Assembly: GCA_964458125.1 (NCBI GenBank)
Contig: CAYWHE010000195.1
Span: forward strand, 1-7,826
DNA length: 7,826 bases
Source of the DNA: CAYWHE01 sp964458125
GTDB lineage: Bacteria; Bacteroidota; Bacteroidia; AKYH767-A; OLB10
Direction: 5' to 3'
A program made the position numbers and the translations under genes. The notes below the pieces were generated by a model, which had not been told where the DNA came from, did no database searches, and saw only the letters and a program-made list of their open reading frames with translations. Of this stretch, positions 1-6,891 are shown one piece after another. Within the stretch, counting starts at the first letter, position 1; the number at the start of each line of letters is the position of its first letter.

Positions 1-431
1 TCCTGACCGGATGTGACCCCAGGCGGGTATACGAAAAGAATGAAAAGATACCCGATTACAACTGGGATCAGAACAAGGCGCTTTCCTTCCTTGTCGATAT
101 CCGGGATACGGTTTCCCTGCACACCATTTACCTGAACGTGCGGAATGCCGGCAATTACCGGTTCAGCAACCTGTTCCTGTTCATCAACACCCGGTTGCCC
201 GGGGGACAGCTGCAGCGTGATACGGCCGAGTGCATACTGGCCACACCGGAGGGTCAATGGCTGGGAGACGGGCTTGGCGATATCTGGGATAACCGGGTGT
301 TGTTTAAAGAACACGTCCGGTTTCCGCAGGCCGGTGAATACCGCTTCGATCTCATCCAGGCCATGCGCGTGAATCCCCTGCAGGGCATTATGGATGCAGG
401 TATACGGATTGAAAAGGAAAAAAAACAGTAA
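1..431 (+). CDS. gldH: GldH-family gliding-motility lipoprotein (5' end cut off by window)
   Basis: The frame is open from base 3 and ends at TAA 429-431, giving 142 residues. The first four read LTGC, a lipobox whose cysteine (bases 12-14) would be lipidated, so only most of the signal peptide is missing. The mature protein fits the GldH family in length and pattern: an early 'IPDYNWD' segment, a beta-rich core with 'LNVRNAGNYRFSNLFLF', then 'GQWLGDGLGDIWDNR' and a 'QAMR.NPLQGI.D.GIRIEK' tail. In Flavobacterium, GldH is an envelope lipoprotein needed for gliding and linked to type IX secretion, but homologs also occur in non-gliding Bacteroidota, so motility is not implied. An internal GTG at 138 is not the start, since the homologous reading continues upstream of it. 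cdaA follows 46 bases downstream on the same strand, probably co-transcribed. Confidence 0.88.
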   Translation, partial: LTGCDPRRVYEKNEKIPDYNWDQNKALSFLVDIRDTVSLHTIYLNVRNAGNYRFSNLFLFINTRLPGGQLQRDTAECILATPEGQWLGDGLGDIWDNRVLFKEHVRFPQAGEYRFDLIQAMRVNPLQGIMDAGIRIEKEKKQ

Positions 432-477
432 ACAGGAAAGGCGGTTTTGTCGGCGCGCCGCACTTGATCACACAGGC

Positions 478-1275
478 ATGGAACTTTTTCATATTGGCTT
501 TCTTTCCGTCAGGCTTCTGGATGTACTGGATATCCTGATTGTGGCTTTCCTCATGTTTAAAATTTACGAGCTGCTCAAGGGCGGTGCTGCCATGAGTATT
601 TTTATCGGCATCGTATCCATATACCTGTTGTGGTGGCTATTTGTCAGGGTTCTCGACATGCAGTTGTTGGGCGCCCTGCTGGGACAATTCATCGGGGTGG
701 GCGTGATTGCGCTGATCATTGTGTTTCAGCAGGAAGTCCGCAGGTTTCTGGTGCTGCTGGGTTCCAACAGTATTTTGGCGAGAAGCCCCTTTACCCGTCA
801 ACTGTTCCCGTGGAACTGGCAGTTTCAGCGCGTCTCCTCGCTGAACCTGGCGCCCGTCATCAAAGCGTGCACTTCCATGGCGAAAAATAAAACCGGAGCC
901 CTTATCGTCATTGCCCGGGCCACCGACCTGAAGTTTTACGCCAGCACCGGTGACCTCATGGATGCAGAAGTGTCCAAGCGGTTAATCGAAAGTATTTTTT
1001 TTAAAAACAGCCCCCTGCATGACGGGGCCATCCTGGTGGAAGGCAACAAGATCAAGGCGGCACGCTGCGTATTGCCCGTCACGGAAAATGCCGAATTGCC
1101 TGCTCATCTCGGCATGCGGCACCGGGCGGCGCTGGGTATTTCAGAGCAAAGCGATGCCATTGCCATTGTGGTGTCGGAAGAAACAGGTGAGATAGCCATG
1201 GCCGTGGAAGGGGAGATCACCACCAACCTGTCGCCGGAGGAACTGGAAAAGAAACTTCTTAAACAACTGCGGTGA
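478..1275 (+). CDS. cdaA: Membrane diadenylate cyclase CdaA (c-di-AMP synthase)
   Basis: This 265-residue protein converts two ATP to cyclic di-AMP at the cytoplasmic face of the inner membrane. Three hydrophobic segments lie at about residues 10-28, 37-58 and 64-84, followed by a short linker with 'FQQEVRRFL' and a DAC (DisA_N) domain at about 120-245. The two hallmark motifs are intact: DGA at 182-184 within 'SPLHDGAIL', and RHR at 214-216 within 'LGMRHRAALGIS'; 'VVSEETGEI' follows at 231-239. The start at 478 gives the usual CdaA N terminus and length; the frame is open back to 394, but that start would add a basic, non-conserved stretch and overlap gldH by 38 bases. One oddity is 'LIVIAR' at 142-147, where homologs I recall have 'IER'. 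No CdaR-like regulator or glmM is adjacent within the window; the next gene is convergent. Confidence 0.94.
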   Translation: MELFHIGFLSVRLLDVLDILIVAFLMFKIYELLKGGAAMSIFIGIVSIYLLWWLFVRVLDMQLLGALLGQFIGVGVIALIIVFQQEVRRFLVLLGSNSILARSPFTRQLFPWNWQFQRVSSLNLAPVIKACTSMAKNKTGALIVIARATDLKFYASTGDLMDAEVSKRLIESIFFKNSPLHDGAILVEGNKIKAARCVLPVTENAELPAHLGMRHRAALGISEQSDAIAIVVSEETGEIAMAVEGEITTNLSPEELEKKLLKQLR

Positions 1276-1307
1276 GGATGGCCAACATATAACGTTCTCC
1301 ATAAACG

Positions 1308-1344
1308 AAAAAGGGGTGTGATGAACGGGCCCCGGTTTTTCCGG
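1308..1344. terminator. Possible bidirectional terminator between cdaA and moxR
   Basis: The 70-base gap between the convergent stops holds AAAAAGGGG (1308-1316) facing CCCC (1330-1333), two bulged G, and TTTTT (1336-1340). A stem flanked by A on one side and T on the other would serve both directions. An overlapping small inverted repeat, CCGG-TTTTT-CCGG (1332-1344), sits right after the moxR stop on the minus strand. The stem is short, bulged and has a 13-base loop, so this is tentative; position between two converging operons is the main support. Confidence 0.35.
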
Positions 1345-1345
1345 A

Positions 1346-2320
1346 TCAGGACCTCAGCAGATCGCGGATGATGTCCTCGACCGAAATACCTTCCGCTTCA
1401 GCCTTGTAATTTTTCACGATACGGTGACGGAGGATGGCCGGCGCCACGGCCTTCACATCTTCCATGTCGGGGGAATATTTTCCGTTAAATGCAGCATGGC
1501 ATTTGGCACCGGTGATCAGGAACTGGGAAGCTCTTGGTCCAGCGCCCCAGGCTAAATAGGTATTGGCCATGGCATGCGCCTGTGGGGTTCCCGGGCGGGT
1601 TTTGGTGGCCAGGGATACGGCATAATGCAATACGTTATCGGGTACCGGAAAGCGTTTGATGAGCTGCTGAAAGGTGACGATTTCTTCCCCGCTGAGTACC
1701 TTTTGCAAATCGGGATTATATTCCGAGGTGGTGTTTTTCACCACCGTAATTTCCTCTTCGAAAGACGGATAGGTCAGCAGCACATTAAACATGAAACGGT
1801 CCAGCTGGGCTTCCGGGAGCGGGTATGTCCCTTCCTGTTCAATGGGGTTTTGTGTGGCCAGAACAAAAAACGGGTTGCCCAGTTCATATCTTTTTCCGGC
1901 GGCGGTTACGGCTCTTTCCTGCATGGCTTCCAGCAGGGCCGCCTGAGTCTTGGGGGGGGTCCGGTTAATTTCATCAGCCAGGATAATGTTGGCAAACAAG
2001 GGCCCCTTGATGAATTTAAACTGCCTGCTTTCATCCAGAATTTCTGTTCCGATGATATCGGAAGGCATCAGATCGGGTGTAAACTGAACACGGTTGTAGC
2101 TCAAACCCAGCACCCTGGCAATCGTGTTTACCAGAAGCGTTTTTGCCAGTCCGGGCACACCCACCAGGAGACAATGTCCCTGGCTGAAGATGGAGATCAG
2201 CACATCCTTCACCACTTCATCCTGTCCGATGATCACTTTACCGATCTCGGACCTTAAACGAAAATATGAAGCTTTGAGGTCATCAGCGGCTTCCACGTCT
2301 GATTGATAGGTTTTGGTCAT
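1346..2320 (-). CDS. MoxR-family AAA+ ATPase
   Basis: This 324-residue cytoplasmic protein is a typical MoxR ATPase (AAA_3 plus C-terminal lid). Visible motifs are Walker A GVPGLAKT (54-61), Walker B IILADE (112-117), sensor 1 in ATQNP (N158), the conserved 'EGTYPLPEAQLDRF' block (163-176), and a sensor-2-like arginine in GPRAS (R263). MoxR proteins form ring-shaped, chaperone-like remodelers, often paired with DUF58 and VWA-domain proteins for maturing metal enzymes or envelope stress responses. No such partner is beside it here: it is the last gene of a leftward block after the SurA-like gene, and the downstream neighbour is convergent cdaA. No promoter is evident in the AT-rich gap before it, so it is probably read from upstream. 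A run of eight C (coding strand; 1952-1959) encodes Pro-Pro just after Walker B. The specific client is unknown. Confidence 0.93.
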   Translation of the reverse strand: MTKTYQSDVEAADDLKASYFRLRSEIGKVIIGQDEVVKDVLISIFSQGHCLLVGVPGLAKTLLVNTIARVLGLSYNRVQFTPDLMPSDIIGTEILDESRQFKFIKGPLFANIILADEINRTPPKTQAALLEAMQERAVTAAGKRYELGNPFFVLATQNPIEQEGTYPLPEAQLDRFMFNVLLTYPSFEEEITVVKNTTSEYNPDLQKVLSGEEIVTFQQLIKRFPVPDNVLHYAVSLATKTRPGTPQAHAMANTYLAWGAGPRASQFLITGAKCHAAFNGKYSPDMEDVKAVAPAILRHRIVKNYKAEAEGISVEDIIRDLLRS

Positions 2321-2350
2321 AGTATGATTAAAACTTTAAATAAAATAAAT

Positions 2351-3706
2351 TTAATTAAGCCAGTATTTCAGTATGTCGCAATCCCGGTATTCATCCGAAA
2401 TCCTGATATAGGTATTCTTTTTTTTCTTTTCTACCCAATCTTCCATGATTTTGTTCTGTTTTTCAAAAACCGTTTGTTCCTGGAGGCGCTGGTAGTCGTC
2501 TGTCATGTTGGCCCGGTGCGGGCTGCTGCGCGTTTTAAGCTGCAGCATCCTGTAAATCTGGTCACCTTCCGGAGTCTGGGCCTGGGCGGGTGACGAAACC
2601 TGGCCCGGCGTGAGCTTATCCAGTACAAAAAACACCGTTGGATCCACCTGGTCAGGCTCAAAACGGGTATTCCCGGTCTGGGGATTCAGCACATTGCCTC
2701 CGTTGTAACGGGTTTCGGCATCATCGGAAAACTTGCCGGCTGCATCGGCAAAACTGAGTTTTCCGGCATGAATCAGCCCGGCAATACTGTCCATGAATGC
2801 CCCGGCGAGGCGGATATCCTCTTCCGACACGGAGGGCTTGATCAGGATATGACGGACATTGATCTGGTCCCCCCTGCGTTCAATCAGCTGGATGATGTGC
2901 AGGCCGAACTTGGTTTCCACAATGGGAGAAACTTCCCCGGCTTTAAGTTTGAAGGCAGCCGCTTCAAATTCAGGAACCAGGTCCCCGCGGTTGGTGAAGC
3001 CCAGTTCCCCGCTGTTCCTGGCAGATCCGTCCTGGGAATACAAAACGGCCAGCATGCCGAAATCCTCACCTTTCAGGATTCTTTCCCGGTAGCCTTCCAG
3101 TTTTTCCCGGATGTTTTTCTTTTCCTGTTCCGACACCGGGATCTTTCTGGTGATCTGCGCATATTCCAGCTGGGCATTGATATACGGCAGGCTGTCGGGC
3201 GGAATGCTTTCAAAAAATGCCTTCACTTCAGCGGGAGAGGCAGTCGCATTTTTCGTAATCTTCGACTGCATGGCCCTGATCTGGAGCTGATCCTTGATCA
3301 TGGGGCGGAATTCATCCTTGATTTCCGGAATCGACTTTTTGTAATACTCCTCCAGTTTCTGTTCCGAGCCGATCTGCTGAATATAATAGGACATCCTGCT
3401 GTCGAGTTCACTCTGCACCTGCGATTCAGTGACCTCCACGCTGTCGATGGCGGCCTGGTGCAGCATCAGTTTATTCAGCATGAGCTGATCGAGAACCTGG
3501 CAACGCACCAGCGCACTGCCGTAATTGCCCTGTGCCAGGAACTGCTGGTAGGAAGCCTCCACGTCTGATTTCAGGATGATTTTATTGCCGACGATGGCTT
3601 CAATACCCTCCACAATGGTGCCGGGCTGTGCCTTGGCCTTGCCGGAAATCAAACCGGTGAGCAGCAGGCCTGTGAGCAGGAAATTATTGATAGATTTCAA
3701 ATTCAT
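2351..3706 (-). CDS. SurA-like periplasmic chaperone/peptidyl-prolyl isomerase with two parvulin domains
   Basis: This 451-residue protein probably escorts outer-membrane proteins through the periplasm. From the ATG at 3706, residues 1-26 form a signal peptide (lysine near the N terminus, hydrophobic FLLTGLLLTGLI, cleavage after AKA). A SurA-type N-terminal chaperone domain follows (about 30-165: 'EAIVGNKIILKSDVE', 'LDQLMLNKLMLHQA'), then two PPIC/parvulin domains at about 178-278 and 283-391, and a short helical tail rich in lysine. Both parvulin domains look degenerate: the first has EYAQI where RHIL is expected but keeps FGLHII; the second keeps VRHIL but ends GDQIYRML without the late histidine. 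ATG codons at 3721 and 3727 would add up to seven residues; 3706 gives the cleanest signal peptide. It overlaps the preceding gene by 23 bases, suggesting translational coupling. Chaperone activity is likely, isomerase activity doubtful. Confidence 0.9.
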   Translation of the reverse strand: MNLKSINNFLLTGLLLTGLISGKAKAQPGTIVEGIEAIVGNKIILKSDVEASYQQFLAQGNYGSALVRCQVLDQLMLNKLMLHQAAIDSVEVTESQVQSELDSRMSYYIQQIGSEQKLEEYYKKSIPEIKDEFRPMIKDQLQIRAMQSKITKNATASPAEVKAFFESIPPDSLPYINAQLEYAQITRKIPVSEQEKKNIREKLEGYRERILKGEDFGMLAVLYSQDGSARNSGELGFTNRGDLVPEFEAAAFKLKAGEVSPIVETKFGLHIIQLIERRGDQINVRHILIKPSVSEEDIRLAGAFMDSIAGLIHAGKLSFADAAGKFSDDAETRYNGGNVLNPQTGNTRFEPDQVDPTVFFVLDKLTPGQVSSPAQAQTPEGDQIYRMLQLKTRSSPHRANMTDDYQRLQEQTVFEKQNKIMEDWVEKKKKNTYIRISDEYRDCDILKYWLN

Positions 3707-4619
3707 TATTCCGAAGCGCATTTTCATAGGTGTTCTGTTCCATTTCCTGGATCAGCTGAAGTTTTCTTTTGTTGATGATGAGGTTGCGGATGTTGTCCTT
3801 CTCAAAGTCAAGTGGCGATAAGCTTTCCTTGATCATAAATCCCTTGATGTTGATCAGGTACATGTTGGCCGAATCGGTAACCTCGATGTACCGGTTGTTT
3901 TTCAGGTATTCCTCCTTGTCGTAGGTTTTGATGGGTACTTTTTTCAGCAGGTCATCAAACAACTGCCAGTTTTCGTTGTCCAGGAAATAATCCGAAGCGA
4001 ACTGGTAAATGTAGTCATCAAGGAGTTTTTTGTCTTTGGGATTATCCGACCGGAACCATTTCCGGACCTTATCCAGTTTCGGCGCCTTCAGGCTGACTTT
4101 AATGTAATTTACCTTCAGAATATTGTCCTTCAACTGAAAGTTCCGCTGGTTTTTGTTGTAGTAGGATTCTATTTCCTCCGGTGAGACAACGGTATCGAGT
4201 TGCTGGCGGATCAGTTCCTGCTGGTAAATATAGGTAATAAGTGAATTCCTGTACTCCAGGAGCTGGTCTTCCACATCTTTCTGGTTCTCGGCCAGGTTGT
4301 TTTCGGCACGGTGCAGAATGACCTGTTGTTTAATCCAGCTGTTGATGAAATTCTTGACGATGCTGATGCTGTCATTTTTCGAAGTTCCGGGACTGATCAG
4401 CCTGGCCGCATCTTCCGTATACAGAAAATGGTCATAGGCCCTGGCAATGGCTCCTGTTTTTTGCTCAGGTTTTTTTTTAAAATACATACAGGATCCTGTT
4501 AAGGTCGCAATCAGGAAAAGAATGAGCAGACGATTAGGCAATTTTTTCAGGTTTAAGGACGTGTACTGTTTCAGGCGGAAAGAGGAGAACACCTGGTGAA
4601 AACCAAAAATCCCTGTCAT
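3684..4619 (-). CDS. PrsA/SurA-like foldase-family lipoprotein without a clear parvulin domain
   Basis: The reading frame encodes up to 311 residues. A hydrophobic stretch LLILFLIATL (31-40) leads into lipobox TGSC with C44 as probable lipidation site, so the protein should be a membrane lipoprotein. The residues after the cysteine are basic (MYFKKK), with no acidic cluster of the sort that exports lipoproteins to the surface in Bacteroidota, so it probably faces the periplasm. Residues about 55-165 resemble a SurA/PrsA N-terminal chaperone domain ('AARLISPGTS', 'NFINSWIKQQVILHRAE', 'ESYYNKNQRNF'). A parvulin would start near 'ILKVNYIKV' (about 169), but the RHIL and G-x-H motifs are missing. 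The final helix resembles foldase C termini. The ATG at 4619 leaves an unusually long region before the signal; a TTG at 4541 would give a compact signal starting MPNRLL. It sits between two recognisable foldase genes. Confidence 0.78.
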   Translation of the reverse strand: MTGIFGFHQVFSSFRLKQYTSLNLKKLPNRLLILFLIATLTGSCMYFKKKPEQKTGAIARAYDHFLYTEDAARLISPGTSKNDSISIVKNFINSWIKQQVILHRAENNLAENQKDVEDQLLEYRNSLITYIYQQELIRQQLDTVVSPEEIESYYNKNQRNFQLKDNILKVNYIKVSLKAPKLDKVRKWFRSDNPKDKKLLDDYIYQFASDYFLDNENWQLFDDLLKKVPIKTYDKEEYLKNNRYIEVTDSANMYLINIKGFMIKESLSPLDFEKDNIRNLIINKRKLQLIQEMEQNTYENALRNNEFEIYQ

Positions 4620-4675
4620 TCCTTTTCAGGATGGCCAGGGATTTTGGCATTTGTACCGTGACCAAACCGGAACCT

Positions 4676-6628
4676 TTATTTACCGATGGAAGAAAGCACC
4701 TGTTCGTTCACATTAACCGTGTATTTTTTTCTCAGGCTTTCAATCCAGGCTTTTTCAAGAAAGGTCTGATAGTCGGCAGTAACCAGTCCCCTGGCTTCAT
4801 CCAGCGATTTTGGAGCGGGGGGCATGACTTCCCTGATCTGCACGAAGCAGATTTGCCCGTTTTTATCGATGTTGGGGGTGAGGCCCTTTACCCACTGGAC
4901 GGTATCCACAATATCGTTGTCTCCTTTGGAGAACTTGCCTTCTTTTATGGTCAGGTTCAACTGGGAATCCTTATTGATTTCATCGGCAATGGAAGAGGTG
5001 GTCATGCCTTTTTTCTTCAGGAGTTTACGGGTATTTTCGGCAATCTCCCTGTTGGCGCAGGTATACACGATGGCATCCACGCGTTGTCCCCACATATAGG
5101 CATTTTTATGCATTTCATAGTAGTTGGATAATCCGGCCGAATCCTTCATGGCCTTGGTCCAGACTTTCTGATCCGTCAGGTCGAAGAGCAGGATACCGTC
5201 CCTGTATTCCTGCATGAGGGACTTGAAATCAGGGTATTTCCTATCAAGGTTGGCCTCTTCATAAGTGAGGCAGGTTTCGCTGACAAACTGGTCGTATAAC
5301 TGGTTGGCGATTTTCTGGGAGGTGGTGCCGGGTTTCTTGGTCTGATGATTCACCAGGAATTCGGCGAAATCCTTTTGCGTGTATGATTTTCCGCCCAGGC
5401 TAAAGACGGGTTTGGTATAGGATGAGGATTTTGCAGCATCATATTCACCATTGGCCAGGGAACTGTCGAGGGAGTTGATAAAATCTTCCTTGTTTTTCAG
5501 GGTTTCGGAAAAATTATTTTCATGTTTAATCCGGTTCACCAGTGAAGTTTTGCTCAGTTCAGCGCGGCTGTCACGGGCAACCTGTGTTTTTAACTCGTTT
5601 TGCTTGTCTTCGAAGGAAGGAATGCCGCGTTTTTCGAGGCGCTTGATGATGTGCCAGCCATAGCTGGTTTTCACGGGAGCCGTGTAATCGCCATCGGCTT
5701 TTAGTTCAAATGCGGCCTTCTCAAATTCTGGTACCATGCGTCCGGTTCCAAACCAGGGGAGGATGCCTCCGCTGCGGGCTGAACCTTTATCATCGGAAAA
5801 CTGGCTGGCCAGGTCCTCGAATTTTTCGCCTGATTTAAGCTTGGCATATATTTCATCAATTTTCTGACGGGCTGCTATATTGGAAGAGTCCTTTTCGCTG
5901 TTGCCTTGCGTCTTGATCATGATATGGGCCGTATGAATTTCACCCTGTGCCGGGCGGCTGTCGGTTACTTTGATCAGGTGATAGCCGTATCGGGTACGAA
6001 CCGGCATGGATATATCACCGGGTTTAAGGTTGTAAGCCGAACTTTCAAACGGGTACACCATCTGCATGCCGGTAAAAAATCCAAGGTCGCCGTTATTGTC
6101 TTTCGCGGAAGGATCCTCTGAGAACTCCTTCGCGGCAGATGCAAAATCGCCTCCCTTCACCAGTTTTTCCCTGACCTTCATGGCCTTGTTGTAAACGGCC
6201 TGGGTATCTTTGGGCAGCGCATCGGGAGCCAGTTTAAACAGGATATGGCTGGCCCGGACATCTTTTTTCAGACGCTCATAAGCTTCTTTCACCAGGTTAT
6301 CCGTCACATCCTTGTCGGTCATGTATGGCTGGGCCAGTTGCTTGCGGTAGCCTTTCAATTCATTGATAAAGGACTCGCTGGTATCAAGTTTCTCTTCTTC
6401 TGCTTCCCTGACCTTTAGTTTGTAATTGATATACAGTTCCAGGTATTCCCGGACACTTTTGGAATCGTAAGATACATCCTTATTGTTTTTCTTGTATACC
6501 TTTTCAAATTCCGATTTGGTGATGTTGGTTCCTCCAATGGTCATCAGCACCGGGTCGGTTTGGGCCAGGGTTACGGAAGTTACCAGGGTTAAAACCCACC
6601 CCGGCAGTGAACGAAAGAAGTTTTTCAT
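4676..6628 (-). CDS. Large periplasmic PpiD/SurA-like peptidyl-prolyl isomerase
   Basis: This 650-residue protein is predicted to catalyse proline cis-trans isomerisation and hold unfolded clients in the periplasm. The ATG at 6628 gives a signal peptide (KNFFR, then hydrophobic WVLTLVTSVTLA, cleavage near A22-Q23); an in-frame ATG at 6688 lies inside the proposed promoter and is rejected. A SurA-like N-terminal domain spans about 27-120. Two parvulin domains follow: about 122-222 (RASHIL at 125-130, YGYHLIK at 214-220) and about 231-331 (TAHIMI, YGWHIIK at 323-329). Both keep the early and late histidines, so both may be active. Beyond about 405 the sequence seems to repeat the N-terminal domain (LGGKSYTQKDF at 411 beside IGGTNITKSEF at 31) and then a decayed parvulin. 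It is the first gene of a probable four-gene operon, 56 bases before the foldase lipoprotein. No membrane anchor other than the signal peptide is seen. Confidence 0.92.
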   Translation of the reverse strand: MKNFFRSLPGWVLTLVTSVTLAQTDPVLMTIGGTNITKSEFEKVYKKNNKDVSYDSKSVREYLELYINYKLKVREAEEEKLDTSESFINELKGYRKQLAQPYMTDKDVTDNLVKEAYERLKKDVRASHILFKLAPDALPKDTQAVYNKAMKVREKLVKGGDFASAAKEFSEDPSAKDNNGDLGFFTGMQMVYPFESSAYNLKPGDISMPVRTRYGYHLIKVTDSRPAQGEIHTAHIMIKTQGNSEKDSSNIAARQKIDEIYAKLKSGEKFEDLASQFSDDKGSARSGGILPWFGTGRMVPEFEKAAFELKADGDYTAPVKTSYGWHIIKRLEKRGIPSFEDKQNELKTQVARDSRAELSKTSLVNRIKHENNFSETLKNKEDFINSLDSSLANGEYDAAKSSSYTKPVFSLGGKSYTQKDFAEFLVNHQTKKPGTTSQKIANQLYDQFVSETCLTYEEANLDRKYPDFKSLMQEYRDGILLFDLTDQKVWTKAMKDSAGLSNYYEMHKNAYMWGQRVDAIVYTCANREIAENTRKLLKKKGMTTSSIADEINKDSQLNLTIKEGKFSKGDNDIVDTVQWVKGLTPNIDKNGQICFVQIREVMPPAPKSLDEARGLVTADYQTFLEKAWIESLRKKYTVNVNEQVLSSIGK

Positions 6629-6685
6629 GTTAAAATAATTTGTGTTTACAGGTCTTGTTGAATTCAGGTTTAAATTAACGGATGG

Positions 6686-6719
6686 CAAATGTATAAAAAA
6701 GGAATGGAATTAACCCAAA
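6686..6719 (-). promoter_or_regulatory. Probable Bacteroidota-type promoter of the foldase-moxR operon
   Basis: On the minus strand TACATTTG (6693-6686) matches the phylum's -7 consensus TAnnTTTG exactly, with TTTG (6719-6716) 22 bases upstream as the -33 element; the usual spacing is slightly shorter, about 19-21. Transcription would start a few bases past 6686, leaving roughly 50 bases of AT-rich leader before the ATG at 6628. No riboswitch-like structure is apparent in that leader. Confidence 0.6.
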
Positions 6720-6891
6720 ATGGATAATGACGCAAGGAAGTGCTGATCTTCAACCGGACCGGCTCTGAATGAGCAGTTTCTGAAGAACAATCGAATGGCG
6801 GCATATCCGGGTTTTCGGTGAATGGCATTGGATCACTGGAGAATAAGATCACGGCCGCTTACGGGCAGTCCTGTCGGGCTTGGAACGGCTT

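Noticed and set aside
394..477. Longer N terminus for CdaA starting at 394
   Set aside because: It would overlap gldH and add a basic, cysteine-containing stretch with no membrane or family resemblance; the ATG at 478 gives the normal CdaA beginning.
995..1007. Run of eight T then five A in cdaA
   Set aside because: It simply encodes conserved IFFKNS of the DAC domain, which is the same in homologs, so no special role is needed.
1574..2257. Plus-strand 227-codon open frame opposite moxR
   Set aside because: It is fully antisense to a well-supported AAA+ gene and its translation has no recognisable domain or composition of a real protein.
2768..3568. Plus-strand 266-codon open frame opposite the SurA-like gene
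   Set aside because: Antisense shadow of a conserved coding region; its Phe/His/Arg-rich composition mirrors codon bias on the other strand.
2290..3575. Shared sequence CCACGTCTGAT in moxR (near 2294) and the SurA-like gene (near 3559)
   Set aside because: Both copies encode SDVEA by chance in unrelated proteins; there is no extended similarity, so it is not a meaningful repeat.
4631..5131. Plus-strand 166-codon open frame opposite the large foldase gene
   Set aside because: Antisense to the C-terminal part of the foldase gene, with no domain resemblance.
6670..6852. Possible 60-residue minus-strand protein in the intergenic region
   Set aside because: It overlaps the proposed promoter, has no recognisable sequence features, and lies in the least coding-like stretch of the window.
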